Shown here one piece after another: positions 50,291 to 61,089 of a stretch of 64,000 nt of DNA. The DNA is taken from assembly GCA_036345935.2 (NCBI GenBank), contig JADWOT020000005.1:1736001-1800000 (forward strand). Reading direction: 5' to 3'. The stretch's first letter is position 1; each line of letters begins with the position of its first letter. Below the pieces are notes generated by a model. It was not told where the DNA came from and did no database searches. It worked only from the letters and a program-made list of their open reading frames with translations. A program made the translations under genes and the position numbers. Origin of the DNA: Taenia hydatigena (lineage: Eukaryota > Platyhelminthes > Cestoda > Cyclophyllidea > Taeniidae).

Positions 50291-52009
50291 ATAAACAAAT
50301 CAAATCATTGGGTTACATTATTTTACAGCATTTATGCTAATACAGAATAGGTGAGGCGCAAACACAACACGTTTCTGGGTTAGAGATGTCGTCTCAGTTC
50401 TGCCTCTGTCGGTTGGCAACCAGCACCTCAAATGGTGATTTTCGCACTAACAATGGGTAAGATCTTCACCTTAGACCCTCCACTCCGTGCAGCACAGGTG
50501 TAAAAACTTCCAGCAAATGGGATTTTTTTAAGGATGAATAATCTAACAAGGATAGTAAACATCTTTAACATATTATAGTTGACAACGGCTAGCCTTGGCT
50601 ACGTTACTTTCTCGCCTTTCATTAACATCACCCAGCACTATATTACAGTTAAATCGACAGGGCACAATTAAGTGGACTCATTTGCTATCTCGATAAAAAT
50701 ATTTTGCATTTACACACACTTTGGAGTGATTAGAACCTTGTTTTGCTCATCTTGCTTCTAATGTATTCCATTAAGTGACAAGCTTTTCGGGAAGGGAGGA
50801 AACTAGGGTGCTATTCTGTCTCCGATGCGAGACGTTTGAAAGCAGACTTATCGATGACGGACGGTGCATCCTACAATGCACAATACACAACTTATCGCCA
50901 TTTCGTAGGTCCACATATGTATGCCATGGCTTCTCATTAATATGCTTACTGCTACTACTGTTTTCAGTCAACTGGCACTGCATCGTTGCACCTCATTTGC
51001 TACCAAATTTCTCTCCACCATAATCAACTCTGCCCAAAAAGCGCTTGTCGAATTTTACCCCTAGTTTACTGTCCATTTCATGGAAGAGACAAGAGCGAAT
51101 GCTATACCCATCTCAAGTTACATCCATTTGAGCTGTATACGTGCCGACTGCCTGCACTTGCTTAAGGTGTGTCCGAACACTGGTGAGCCTTACTGTGAAC
51201 AAAGTGGGAATGCAAAATAATTTCTTTCTTTGACATGCACAGATTTCAGCCTGTAAGCTGAAGGTGAAGTGCACTTAATGGATCCCATGAAAGCCGGGCC
51301 ACAAGTAAGCAGAAGCCAAGTCATGCCTATATCTACCTTATTCTGCTACTTATTGCTTCATTTGTGATTCACACCATGTGATTGCATCTAATTTGCATAT
51401 CTAATGGGGAGGGGGAGGAAGGGAAGTAAAAACAGGAGAGACAACTGCAACATTATAACCGTGGTAATCAAGACCGTATCTCACCCTATTATACCTCGAT
51501 AGCACCAGCCGACTTGGAATCTCAGTGATGATAAATCATTATTCACAGCCCCTATTTGTGCACTGCCTTCATCGGGATGATGCATGTAAGGAACAGAAAT
51601 CGAACGTGAACCGAACAAAGTCCTATAAAAGGACTTCACTAGCCTTACCGCCCAAAGTGTTTTAGATGTGTGCTTAATGCGGCTGCAGTTAATGTCTTAG
51701 TTAACGATAACATGATGAAGTCCACTACAATCAGTGATTTGAGTCCGAACGCAACGTATAAATGTGCTGTGATAGCAGACATGGTTTCAGCAGATGAACA
51801 GGACCGTACAGAATAGACAAGGGTGTCTAATTTGCCATCTCTCTTTCCTGCCATGGACGCAGGTGCGTGTGTCGTGTGCTAAGAATTGCTTTGACTTTTA
51901 TAGGCAGAACTCATCCAACCTCCTCCTGTCTGCTCTCACAGCCATGTGAGAAGCGACACTTGATGCAATCTACAACAGGGCTTTTGAGACACTTGACTTA
52001 CCAATGCAG
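50291..52009. other. No confident gene; one weak FN3-like frame
   Basis: At 50,860-50,940 (+) the frame reads CILQCTIHNLSPFRRSTYVC, which faintly resembles an FN3 E-F strand (N-L-S-P-x-x-x-Y). It is not supported by splice borders and I do not call it. Nothing else recognised. Confidence 0.35.
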
Positions 52010-52244
52010 GATGCTGTAGACGACGAAGGCGAATCCGGCGGCATCCGGGTCTTGAGAAGAATCGGCCTTCTCGACTCGCAAAATCCGTGGAAATCTGCAG
52101 TCAGCGTCAGTACTGAAGAGTGGGAACATGAAATGGTGTTACCAGACCTATCAACGAAATGCGCGATTATAGCGCGTGGATGGGCAGTGCATAATAGCTT
52201 CAGAGCGTCAGCTGATCCTTTGGTATTTGGAGTGGCACAAGCAG
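52010..52244 (+). pseudogene. FN3 C-terminal-half exon (cluster B)
   Basis: The segment follows an acceptor-like CTTACCAATGCAG and is open throughout. Its end reads VLPDLSTKCAIIARGWAVHN, then SFRASADPLVFGVAQA. It aligns with the domain-1 C-terminal half of copy 1 (IPSLSHAFTVRG..., then ELADPLIVEVL), sharing L-x-x-x-S/T, the ARG/VRG turn and the ADPL(I/V) tail. Upstream residues EWEHEM would be the preceding strand. A second FN3 exon follows 200 bp downstream in the same orientation, repeating the order seen in copy 1. No clear GT donor remains at the 3' end. Confidence 0.5.
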
Positions 52245-52446
52245 TTCTGCTTGCATTTCGACTGTTTCCAATCTACTTGTAGGCAACCAGTAGTTGCTTT
52301 GCTTTCATTTAATTTTACACTGTACTTTACCACATGCACCACCATTCTCAGAGGCATATTTGGGGAAACTCACGGTCAAATGAAAAAGTGGTGATTAATT
52401 TGCCATCAAACGATCATAGTCAATTTACTCATTCTGTGTTGTTTAG

Positions 52447-52709
52447 ATCTTAATGCTCCGCAGAATGTGGAACTTGCGGCAATCGACCAGTACATGGTAC
52501 GCATGCTGTGGCAACCGCCGCCTAAACTCAGTGGTTGTGTTGCAGAAAGCAGAAAGCAATCGGTTTTATCCGACCCAATTTTAATGCCTTCGAAATTGCG
52601 GGTCAACACAGATCGTTTTTGTTGCTGTTGGAAAACACGACATGTGGAACTAATTCCGGCGATTGAGGGTGGCCATTCAGACATAATAGCACAAAGTCGA
52701 CAGCAATAA
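52447..52709 (+). pseudogene. FN3 exon, cluster B (acceptor intact, frameshifted after B strand)
   Basis: After an acceptor (CTGTGTTGTTTAG) the exon starts in phase 1 and reads (x)-LNAPQNVELAAIDQYMVRML, then WQPPPKLSG. This is a textbook FN3 start: A strand, B-strand Trp, then the Pro-Pro linker. It is the closest match to the exon at 44,751 (LSAPQNVKLEAVDVV). After KLSG the sequence no longer looks like FN3 in this frame, although the frame stays open to 52,707. FN3-like fragments (LLLLENTT, EGGHSDII) appear in other or the same frame, which indicates at least one indel. A decayed sister of the copy-1 second domain. Confidence 0.72.
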
Positions 52710-52792
52710 GCTGACGACGTTACTGTTCAACTTGCAAATACTTCTCCTATTTCGACTACCTCGAAGAACATTGCGATAACTGTCTATAACTC

Positions 52793-52813
52793 AGTCAGCC
52801 TTCCTGGCTGACT
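52793..52813 (+). repeat. Short hairpin AGTCAGCC-TTCCT-GGCTGACT
   Basis: A perfect 8-bp stem with a 5-nt loop lies just 3' of the cluster-B FN3 exon. The stem shares the AGTCAG core of the hairpin upstream of exon 1 (43,441). No terminator or regulatory role can be shown. Confidence 0.35.
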
Positions 52814-53398
52814 ATTTGCTGCATTAGCTCTCCATTAGCTGCATTTTGAGTGAGCTGCTGCTAACTTTAATCCTAAGGCTTACAAGTCGCAGGAAGACAC
52901 GGTTGCCAGAGTCAACTAAATGTGACCGACCCAGTTCCCATTCAACAGCAACTAGGTTCACGCGCGTTGACTCAAGCATTACTTGATAAAGCCATCTGTC
53001 CGAGTAACCCTATCACCTGCTTATCTGGTTGCGACTCAGATTGGTCCGGCTGGCTCGCTCGCACAGGCCCTCCCAGTTGTGTTTATTTGCCACTCAAGTT
53101 ATAACATGCAAGTCAGTTTTTTCTCAAACAACTCAACCACTATTGAAGTGAGCTACTTGCTATAATGAGTGCTTCCTTATTATTGCACACTGGGTATGCA
53201 ATTGCAGGAGATTTTAGTCTAACCTAAAGGTGTGCATGCATGAGTGTCACTGTGGATGGATATTTGGGGAATAAATGATTTGATGTAGTAGAAATACCAT
53301 CACTGTTTGTTGCAACGAAGCAGTGGAATTATAATAAAGGACGTAAAACACCACTTATTAAGACAGGCACGGGTTGCAGATAGTTATGGGCCAAAAGC
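52814..53398. other. Spacer between FN3 exon and inverted stalk copy
   Basis: No coding signal. A GTTGACTCAAG-type word near 52,960 and GCGACTCAGATTGGTC near 53,030 are vaguely reminiscent of R3 repeat words at 63.06-63.16 kb, too weak to call. Confidence 0.35.
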
Positions 53399-53935
53399 TC
53401 ACATGAAAGCAATTGCCACGGAGATGAGTGCGACGGCAGTAATCACACAAACTGAGGCAGGTCCACCAGAAGTGGTGATAGCAAGGGTTGAGCGAGATCC
53501 ACCAGACTTCGAGACTACGAAGACCGATGGGACCCTCTAGTTGCAACTGCCAAGCCAAGGTTGGGTGCGGATCCCTTAAATGTGATGCTTGCTGGAGTAG
53601 AAGCGCATAGCTGTGTTGTGGTGGTCGGAAAAGTTTGCGTGGACACCCAAACCTTGGCGACTAAGAAGGTGTGGCTAATAACTTAATCCCGATTATCACA
53701 AGGTTTGAGATAGTGTCTTCAGTCGTCTTAATTTCAAGAGACGGAGCAAATTGCCTTGTTCTGGTAATTGCAGGAGTTGCAGCTGATCCTTTATTTTTCA
53801 CAATCAAAGATGCACACACCGTGAGTTCGGTTGTCGCTGGAGTTGAGAGTAATGGCCTACGTAGGACAGCCATCCCTGGGCTTTCATTCGAATTAAGGAG
53901 TCCTCTTTATGTCATAGATGGCACTAAATTGTTAA
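53399..53935 (-). pseudogene. Inverted Ser/Thr stalk with C-terminal transmembrane segment (copy 2)
   Basis: On the - strand the same 12-residue Thr/Ser/Pro repeats are read, for example STPATTELTV.., GSAATPAITRTRQFAP and CASTPASITFKGSAPN. The copy ends ITTSGGPAS-VCVITAVALISVAIAF-M with a stop at 53,399-53,401. The hydrophobic run is positioned exactly as in copy 1 (SDGFALTFAISAIVL...stop). The copy is about 14 units long and the reading frame shifts at least twice. No FN3 exon is seen at its 5' side on the - strand. It lies between the + strand FN3 exon at 52.4 kb and the + strand stalk at 54.5 kb, so it looks like an inverted duplicate inserted into that gene. Confidence 0.65.
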
Positions 53936-54484
53936 ATTAAATTATGGCGCATTATCACTGCCGTATTTGCTACACGTGATTGAGTGCTTGCGGTCGATTT
54001 CATTGCATTGGATGACGGAAATTAATAATGAAATTTTTGCGGGATTCTAGCCTAGACTCAATTCGATTGTGTAGCCAGCAATGCTGCCGTAGGATTTAGC
54101 TGGTGGATAATATCATATGCTCATGCAAGGATTGATTACCTCAAGTTCCATATTGCGGGATAGACTAAGATTGGCACGAAGGAGAGTGAGTGCATTCCTG
54201 AATAGTTTTGTCAGTGTATGGAACTGCATGTACACTCAAGTAAACGGCAATAAATTCGGAAAAGCTAAGCATGGAGTAAAATGAATTTTAATCACTTTCG
54301 ATTGCGCATGATTGCATTCAATGTGGCTGCATATTTCCATGACGGTTTCATTTGTCGCAATTCGTATTCCCTCCCCTCAGCAATGACGTTGACCACAGAT
54401 TGTCACGGATTTTAGGTAAATCAAGGGTGCCAATTTTTCTGAACTCTTCGAAACCACGAATACCGCCTTTAATGCCCTTAGAAC
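53936..54484. other. Spacer between two head-to-head stalk copies
   Basis: About 550 bp separate the 5' ends of the inverted copy (53.4-53.9 kb, -) and the forward copy (54.5-55.2 kb, +). No FN3 exon, promoter element or repeat was recognised here. Confidence 0.4.
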
Positions 54485-55195
54485 CCTGTAACTAACTCAG
54501 ATCCAGCAGCTACAATAGGCAAGTCTATTCAACGCCTGAATTAACCAAGACAAGATAATCTCTTTTACTTTATCAAATTGCAATGATTAAGGCATCTGCT
54601 CCAGATTTCCAAACCATTTCATCCCTGCCATTTGCTTCGATTCGTCGATCACAGAGACTGGGAACCCTATACTGGTCTTTGCAATTGCCTTTACTGGCAA
54701 ACTTATCTTGACTCCTTTATTCATCACGGCAAATTTGTCGGACTCTCACTCGCCAACCATCATAGCCAGTGGATCTGCTTTCAGTCCTAAAATCACCACT
54801 ACTGGAAAACCCTATTCTGCTACAGGAGTCTCAAATATTAAGGGATCTGCTTCGGCGTCTGCAATCACCACTAGCGATTCCACCTCGACCTACTTCGCCT
54901 CTTTGAACCACAAAATCAAAGCAATGTGCATTGTCTCCTGTTATCGCCACGAGTGAGGAAACTGTCTCCCCGATCGTAATTTTCGCGAACAAGAGATGTG
55001 CTTCGATTTCTGTACCTACTATGAATACGGCATCTGTCTCGACTTCTTCAATCACCACAACTGAATAATTTCTATCGACTTGTCCACACATCCAACCAAA
55101 GCATCTGCGCAGACATTTGTAACCACTAATACTGCGGGTTCTCTTCCGATTCTCGACTCAAATATTCATTGCATTGCAGTTGTCCATATGCAAAC
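54485..55195 (+). pseudogene. Ser/Thr stalk copy 3 (forward, truncated)
   Basis: Degenerate 36-bp units are read on the + strand in shifting frames: VTNSDPAATIGKS, then 54,708-54,956 (SDSHSPTIIASGSAFSPKI.., ASASAITTSDSTSTY), then SPVIATSEETVSPIV and SVPTMNTASVSTSSITTTE with a stop. The piece TTPLFITANLS near 54,710 parallels LTSLFTITN at the matching place in copy 1. The end (ASAQTFVTTNTAGSLPILDS) reaches the region where copy 1 changes frame, but no convincing transmembrane segment follows; only NIHCIAVVHMQTG is left. This would be the original 3' part of the gene whose FN3 exons lie at 52.0-52.7 kb. Confidence 0.58.
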
Positions 55196-58100
55196 TGGGC
55201 TTTCTGCGTGAATCGGTGATTATTCCTCCTCTCGCTTTCGATAGCTCTAAATTAGATAGTCAAGGGGTGGAAACTTCGCAATAGAAGTTCTAGTGGATTA
55301 GCATACGAAGGCAGACTTGAACAATAGATGCGACGTGCATAAGTCTACAAGCTTACCAGTGGATAGTGAGCGTTTGCAGGTAAGGGGTGGGGACTCCTTG
55401 ATTATGTGGTTCAGTCTGACTCTGAGCCATCCCACTAGCATATTGAAGCCTATACAATGTCTACTGCTTGACCTCTACAACTACTTGGATATTAGGGTAA
55501 CTAATGGCCAACTTCTCCTGCACTTAACACAATCAATAGCCAAACAAAAGACACTGGCTCAGCATGAGACCGGCTTCTAGGATGTTTCACGATTCTTGTC
55601 GCAGGGACGGAGACTACCACAATGCTGCGGTACAACTCGCTTTCGCTGTCCCAAATGACCCCAACTGCGACTGAAGAGTACGTGGCACCACTATGTGCAT
55701 GAATGCACCGCTCGATTCGCAGGTGAAGAGCAGGTTGTCTCATAGGTGAGCACACTTATGCATCTTACGTACGAGCACAACAGAGGTGTGAACGTAGCCA
55801 ATTATATAATTGAAGGTGTTGCTTCGCGTATGCCTACTTGCGATTGCAGATTTCCTACTGGCATTAGGAATAATGCCCAAATTCCAATGCACCAATCCGA
55901 CCAGCACACTTTTAGGAAGGATGGACCAATAAAAGTAGTGGCTTCGCCGACAAATTTTACACTGATGGCCAATGTTCTACAACATGGAAATAGCTATGAA
56001 TGCTAGTGTGACAAATGATCAATGCATCTGCATCAGTATGCTAACAGGGGGACGCGAATTCACGTTTTCTATTATGCAATTCCACCTAATGATTTCCATG
56101 CGTTGACATTATACTCTGCCACGGCCCACATTCTCTTGAATTCTTAGCATTCCTTTCATCCTGACGCTTGTGATTAGCCTTAGTTGGCAAATATGGATGC
56201 TATGCTTATACCCAATTAGCACGAGATGAAATCATTACTTGAGCGCTTGTGTGAACAGCGGCGAAAATGGTCTCTTGTGGCTTCAATCGGGTAGAGACAT
56301 GGTGATTACTTGAGTAGAGTTTGATATTTTTTGCCATAAATACCTACACTTCATTCGATGGCATAGCTAGCATTGCAGTTAATGGGCTTGGCTGGCGGAA
56401 AGCCAATTACGTTAATTTGCATGCTCTGGGAGTAGTAAGATCTGCATGATGAAGGACGATGATATTTGTTAATATTGCTGAAAAGGAAGGTGCTTTGGCT
56501 TTCCATAAATGATGGATGTAAAACGAATGAGAAGACAGAAGTAATGAATGAATCGCAACAGCTAGATGAAAACAGGTGGAATCGCAGAGGCTCGAATGAA
56601 GACAGATCTGCTGGTGTTCATTACAACTTCGAAGTTTTTAGGATTGCCGCCTTGGTAAGTTGCCTCTAATGTCAGCTTATGCATGCCTATAACTAGTGGA
56701 CAGGAGAATTTGGAGCAAAGGTAGCCAATCGAAAATGGGGTGATTTGCCCTCCTCTGTATGAATTTCGCAGAATTTGCCATAGAAAATAATGGTAAAGGA
56801 AGATTAGTTAAAAAGAAGAAAACGTCGTAACAGGTGTAGACAATGTTCTATCAGTCTTGGAGCGAAGAGCCATTTCAAGTAGTTCATTACTGCAAGGTTT
56901 AATTTCACGCACAAGCAATCAGTTGCATCCCCTGAGCCAAATAATTCTGTTTTGCGCTGCAAAGGCGACGAAGTTTGAAGGCGTCGCACTTTGTGTGGGT
57001 GTGGTGTGTGCGCCCACGTATGTGTGCTTGTAAAGCAATAGAAGCGTGACTGGGTGTCAATACACACGCATAGTGGGTAGCTCAGTAGGTCAGATATAAT
57101 GTCCTCAGCAGATTTGGAGGTGCATCCATGACAACTCATTTGTCGAATGCGATCATTGGACGCAAATTTGAATCTTTAATTACACTTTAATAAAATGGCT
57201 TCTTATTTATGCATGCCTCTGCCTACGCGGGCATTGCAGCCAGCTTCCACCGGGAATGGCAATCATTCGTCACGGTCCTTCCACCTCTAACAGGACGTTC
57301 GACAAGATGACGACGACATATAAGAACGGAATTGTCGACCACCAGTGAAACGACCCTTCGGCATTTCACCTTCCATGAAAACCGCTAGATACAGAAATCA
57401 CCAACCTATTATGGCAGAAAACTCCACAACGAACTGGCGAACATTGCAAAGGTGTGGTTCATGTAGAAAAGTAACTGAGAGTCTGTTACAATCCGCATTG
57501 TTTTGAAAAGTAAATGCACAGTGCATTACAGTGTCCAGTCAAAATGTGTAGCATTGCATTACCATTTAATATTAAGCACAAAATTAGTCACTTGTTATCT
57601 CTTGAAAGGGAAAAAAAACTTTGCAACTCATTGCTTTGCTCCGTACCTATGTTCTCATGATAAATGGCTAAGCTAGGAAAAACAAACCTCATGGAACATG
57701 CAATAGACACCGAAGAATCTGGACAGAATCGGGAGCTACCCAGATGTAGAATCACTTTATCCCCCACCGATCGCTCTGACAAAAAGGGAAGATAGAGACC
57801 TACAGGAAACTAAACGTAGTAACAAAGCAGGATGCTTTCTGATGCCTACACATTAATAGTTCTTTCGACTGTCTACGCAGGTCAAAGTGGCAACCCATCT
57901 TGGTTATGAAAGCATGATACTGGTGGGCAGAAGCCGCAGCAAAGGGAAAGAAGAGAGCTTAGCTGCTTTTAATCAAGCTTGATGAATTCTAGGCAGTGCT
58001 TGCCGTAGTCGGCGACACTTTGACTATTTTGATCCGTTTTGTTTTCGGAAATTGTATAATATGTCTATATGACTAGATTGCCGTAGGCAGAGATACACGG

Positions 58101-58311
58101 CAGCATGAAGTCTTGCTGGGATTAGTGATGGACCGTCTACGAGAAGGTAGTTGCTAAAGGTCGTGCTCAATGAGTGGATACCAACCAGTCAGCTTACGCT
58201 TTGCAGTTTTCTGGGCTTGCAAAAATTGTAGAGAAATGTGTTTGAAATGATGGCAGTGAAAAAGGATTCATTACGGGATGGCAAGAGTCGTAGATTTTAT
58301 GAGGCGAACGT
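55196..58311. other. Spacer with one possible exon end, otherwise unrecognised
   Basis: A donor-like GCAG/GTAAGG at 55,379-55,385 (+) follows a short open segment that I cannot identify. An FN3-like exon end at about 56,560-56,654 is listed separately. No other exon, repeat or RNA gene was recognised. Confidence 0.35.
56560..56654 (+). CDS. Possible FN3 C-terminal-half exon end
   Basis: The open frame (from 56,466) ends with SAGVHYNFEVFRIAAL immediately followed by a consensus donor GTAAGT at 56,655. A-G-x-x-Y-N-F-E-V-x-x-I-A-A-L is a good FN3 F-strand pattern, and the donor is among the best in the window. The residues upstream (EVMNESQQLDENRWN) could be the D-E strands. No acceptor or partner exon was found, so this is tentative. 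Confidence 0.3.
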
Positions 58312-59262
58312 TCATATGAGAGCAACTGCAGTGCAGATGAGTGCGGTTGCAGTGAGTGCAGAAGCCAAGACTTATCCGCTAGACGAAATTAAAATGGAAG
58401 CAGAGAGATCCGCCAGTTGTGATCGTAATACTTGACAGGGATTTCATTGTCAGGGGCATAAAGGAAATCGGAAAGAATTCTGAGAATGGGCGGTTAAAAA
58501 GTCTGTGCAGATGCTTTAGTCGCGGTGATTGCAGGAGTAAGGGGAGTTATCCTAGTCGAGGTGTGTGGGGGATCGATGCAGATTCTTCACTAGTGGTGAT
58601 TGAAGGAGTCGAGGGAGAACCCTTATTTGCGGGGTTTGCAAGCGAAGAAGCAGGGACCTTACTTGTAGTGATAACAGAAGACGATGCATATCACTTTGAT
58701 TTTGTGATTGCAGGGGTCGAGGTAGATAAACTAGTCATGACTTGTACAGAACTTGAAGTGGATACGCCAGTTGTGACCACAGGATCCGAAGTAGGCACCC
58801 TATTAGATGGGGTTTGAAGGTCGAAAAGGGTTCCTTCGTAGTAGAGCAGACCGCTTATTCATGGTGATTGCAGGATAGATGTAGACAGAATTGTCATGGT
58901 GACTGAAGGAGTTGAGAGAAGTTTGCCAGTGCTGGTAATATCAAGGGCTATTGCATATCTCTCTGTCTCGGTAACCACAGAAGTCGTGGCAGATGTCATT
59001 GACGGGATGATTAGAGAAGTAGAAGTAGGTACATAACCGTGGCGATCGGAGGAGACGAAGGTGATTACCCTGTCATGGTAATTTCGGGCGTCAAATTAGG
59101 TCCTCCTGCTATAGTCGCGGGAGCTGAAGTAGATTGCATTCCATTGAACGTTGCGATTATAGAAGCAGAAGTAGATCTTCCAGTTGTGTTCACTGCAGAA
59201 ATAGAGGTAGATTTCCTGATGTTGGCGGCTGCAGAAGTAGCCCGTAATCGAGTTTACACCTC
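58312..59262 (-). pseudogene. Inverted Ser/Thr stalk with C-terminal transmembrane segment (copy 4)
   Basis: On the - strand there are about twenty 12-residue units, e.g. KSTSISAVNTTGR, STSASIIATFNGMQ, then STSAPATIAGGP / NLTPEITMTG. This last pair matches ESTPAPAIKTGR / SNSTLETTMTG of copy 1. The copy ends in the hydrophobic VLASALTATALICTAVALI with a stop at 58,312-58,314, the same end structure as copies 1 and 2. It has in-frame stops (for example just before the hydrophobic segment and after TMTG) and frame changes. A plausible acceptor (ACATTTACCTCAG on the - strand) marks the 5' edge near 59,262. No - strand FN3 exon is seen upstream. The complementary + strand reads as Val/Glu-rich frames (VVIAGVEVD-like), which I treat as shadows. 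Confidence 0.65.
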
Positions 59263-60188
59263 TGAGGTAAATGTGGGCGAATGGTGCATACTACACTTTA
59301 GTCATGGAAATGCCAGCGATTGCTTGTGATTATTCCTGTCAAATCTCCATAAAGCTTTTACCTTATGACAACTATTATTGTGTCAGTAAACGCCACTGCA
59401 TTTTGAGTGCTTTAAAAATTGCGATGAGAGTCGCTCTCAGTCCACCGCTAATCTCTCGCTAACTCTCACGCGTGAAGGAGCCGACAGGGTGGCTTGGACA
59501 TCAGCTCTGACCCTCGAATTTCTCCGATGATTATGCGAATATGGAAGCGGTGAGGCACAGACCACTCGTCCACATATAAGGATCAGGTTGCATCGCCACA
59601 TTCCCTTACCATCACAAGATCATGTCTAAAGTCAACGTGAACTCTTGAACTGGTGGCTATCATTAAAGCAGACACATTCGACATGAGATAGATGAAGTCA
59701 AACGCCTTCCGAGCATGCTTGACTTTTCTCTAGGGAAATTGCATGTCCTAAAACGTCGCACTCAAGTTCGTGCCTTTTCGAAGGCGCTAAAAACCATGAA
59801 CCAACTCCATCACCGCATATTTGTCAGCTTGTTAACGCTAACCGAGCATCACTTTCACTCATACTCGCCTACTCATTAATTGCTCGGTTCGGGACTGTCA
59901 GTACGGATGACTTATAATAGGAACAAGTAAAGAAGACGGCAAAAGGAATCATGGCTGCGTAACTAAATGGCATAGTGGTCCATTCGAGACCTATAGCTCA
60001 GCTCTGTCGACTATCTTCAGATTTAAAAAGACGTGCGAAACCTGTAGCTTGGATGCAAGTTGCATTAGCTTGGATGTTGCCTACGGAAAAACACCTCTTG
60101 TGCACGAGAGAATCGAGATTTCGCACATATAGATGCACAGATCGAGGGCATCAAAGGAGATTGTGGTGCCTTTGAGGTTTGAGAAAAG
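59263..60188. other. Spacer, nothing confidently recognised
   Basis: About 59,480-59,610 has a faint match to the right part of 48,780-49,060. There is no FN3 exon on the - strand where copy 4 would need one. Confidence 0.35.
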
Positions 60189-60189
60189 T

Positions 60190-60403
60190 TGGCAGTCTCG
60201 ATTGCCACAAGCCTTGGCATCCTGCAGCTATCCTCACTGCTGAGGAGAGGGAATATGATATGGGTGAAGTTGAACCTTTTTGCGAAACATACGGTCACCG
60301 TGCGTGGATCTGTGCTGCCTGACAGTTGGGTAAAATGGCCGATCCTTTGTTATTTGAAAAAATGGCAGCACTTCTGTCTCCTCCTCGCTAATTTACTCGT
60401 GTG
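60190..60403 (+). pseudogene. FN3 C-terminal-half remnant (cluster C)
   Basis: After an acceptor-like AAAAGTTGGCAG the frame reads on to VKLNLFAKHTVTVRGSVLPD, then SWVKW. This parallels HAFTVRGLMLPDIYIEL at 44.5 kb, sharing T-V-R-G-x-x-L-P-D, with an L-x-L-F-x-K-H lead-in resembling the FN3 L-x-P-x-T-x-Y motif. The residues after PDSWVKW diverge. It is followed by another FN3 exon 100 bp downstream, the same order as in the other clusters. Confidence 0.5.
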
Positions 60404-60501
60404 AGATCGACAGCAGTTAATATTCATCATGCTCCATGCCTAACTTTTATATTTATAGCCATTCACGTTCATGGATATACTCAATCCTTCCCATAACATA
60501 G

Positions 60502-60792
60502 GTCTTGGCGAACCTCGGAATGTGGGACTTCAAGCAATCTACCCTTGCACGGCGCACGCGACATGGGACTAGCTGGTTAGGTTCTAGAGTCAACTGCAGT
60601 CTGGAAGATATCTTGCAGGAAAGGGTTCATCTGTCTTCAAGAAATTTATTGACTTTACTGATTCCAAGCCGACGCAGAAAATTGCTAGCTCTCTTAATGT
60701 GCACAATCAACCTGAGCCTTCGGCGCAATCTTAAGTGCTTTTGTGTGGTTGACTACAACACCACTAACACGAGGATAGTCCTCTCTCCTTGA
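60502..60792 (+). pseudogene. FN3 exon, cluster C (phase-1 start, early stop)
   Basis: After an acceptor (CCTTCCCATAACATAG) the exon starts in phase 1 as (x)-LGEPRNVGLQAIYPCTAHAT, then WD and a stop at 60,570. This corresponds to the A-B strands of FN3 with the conserved Trp, aligned with LSAPQNVKLEAV at 44,751 and LNAPQNVELAAI at 52,447. In the same frame after the stops, RYLAGKGSSVFKKFIDFTDS and KPTQKIASSLNVH could be the C-E strands. A clear relic of the same exon family. No stalk copy follows it on the + strand within the window. Confidence 0.6.
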
Positions 60793-61089
60793 TTAATCAA
60801 TGCCCTATCATGACTTGAAAGCGACCATGGTAAGAAGATTCAAAAAGTAAGTAAAATTGCAAAAAAATGTTAACTTATTATCACATCTACGGACCATAGA
60901 AATAAAGTTAGATGATCTTGTTTATGCACGGCTTGTTTACTGCTACAGACATGCGAACACCGACATTCATGACTTGCATATTTTGATTCACAATCCTGAG
61001 GAAACCACCTGAGAGTTATCAGACTCATAAAGTGCCTGGCGACCTGTGGTCAAATTTGCTGCTAATATACAGGAGGACCAAATGTAGGG

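Noticed and set aside
55501..55755. - strand frame with SVAVGVIWDSESELYRSIV, FN3-like at a glance
   Set aside because: One V-x-V-x-W pattern without the P-x-N start, no phase-1 acceptor and no similarity to the three FN3 exons of the cluster.
58419..58817. 132-codon + strand Val/Glu-rich frame (VVIAGVEVD-like)
   Set aside because: It is the antisense of stalk copy 4. The - strand carries the Ser/Thr repeat and the transmembrane end shared with copies 1 and 2.
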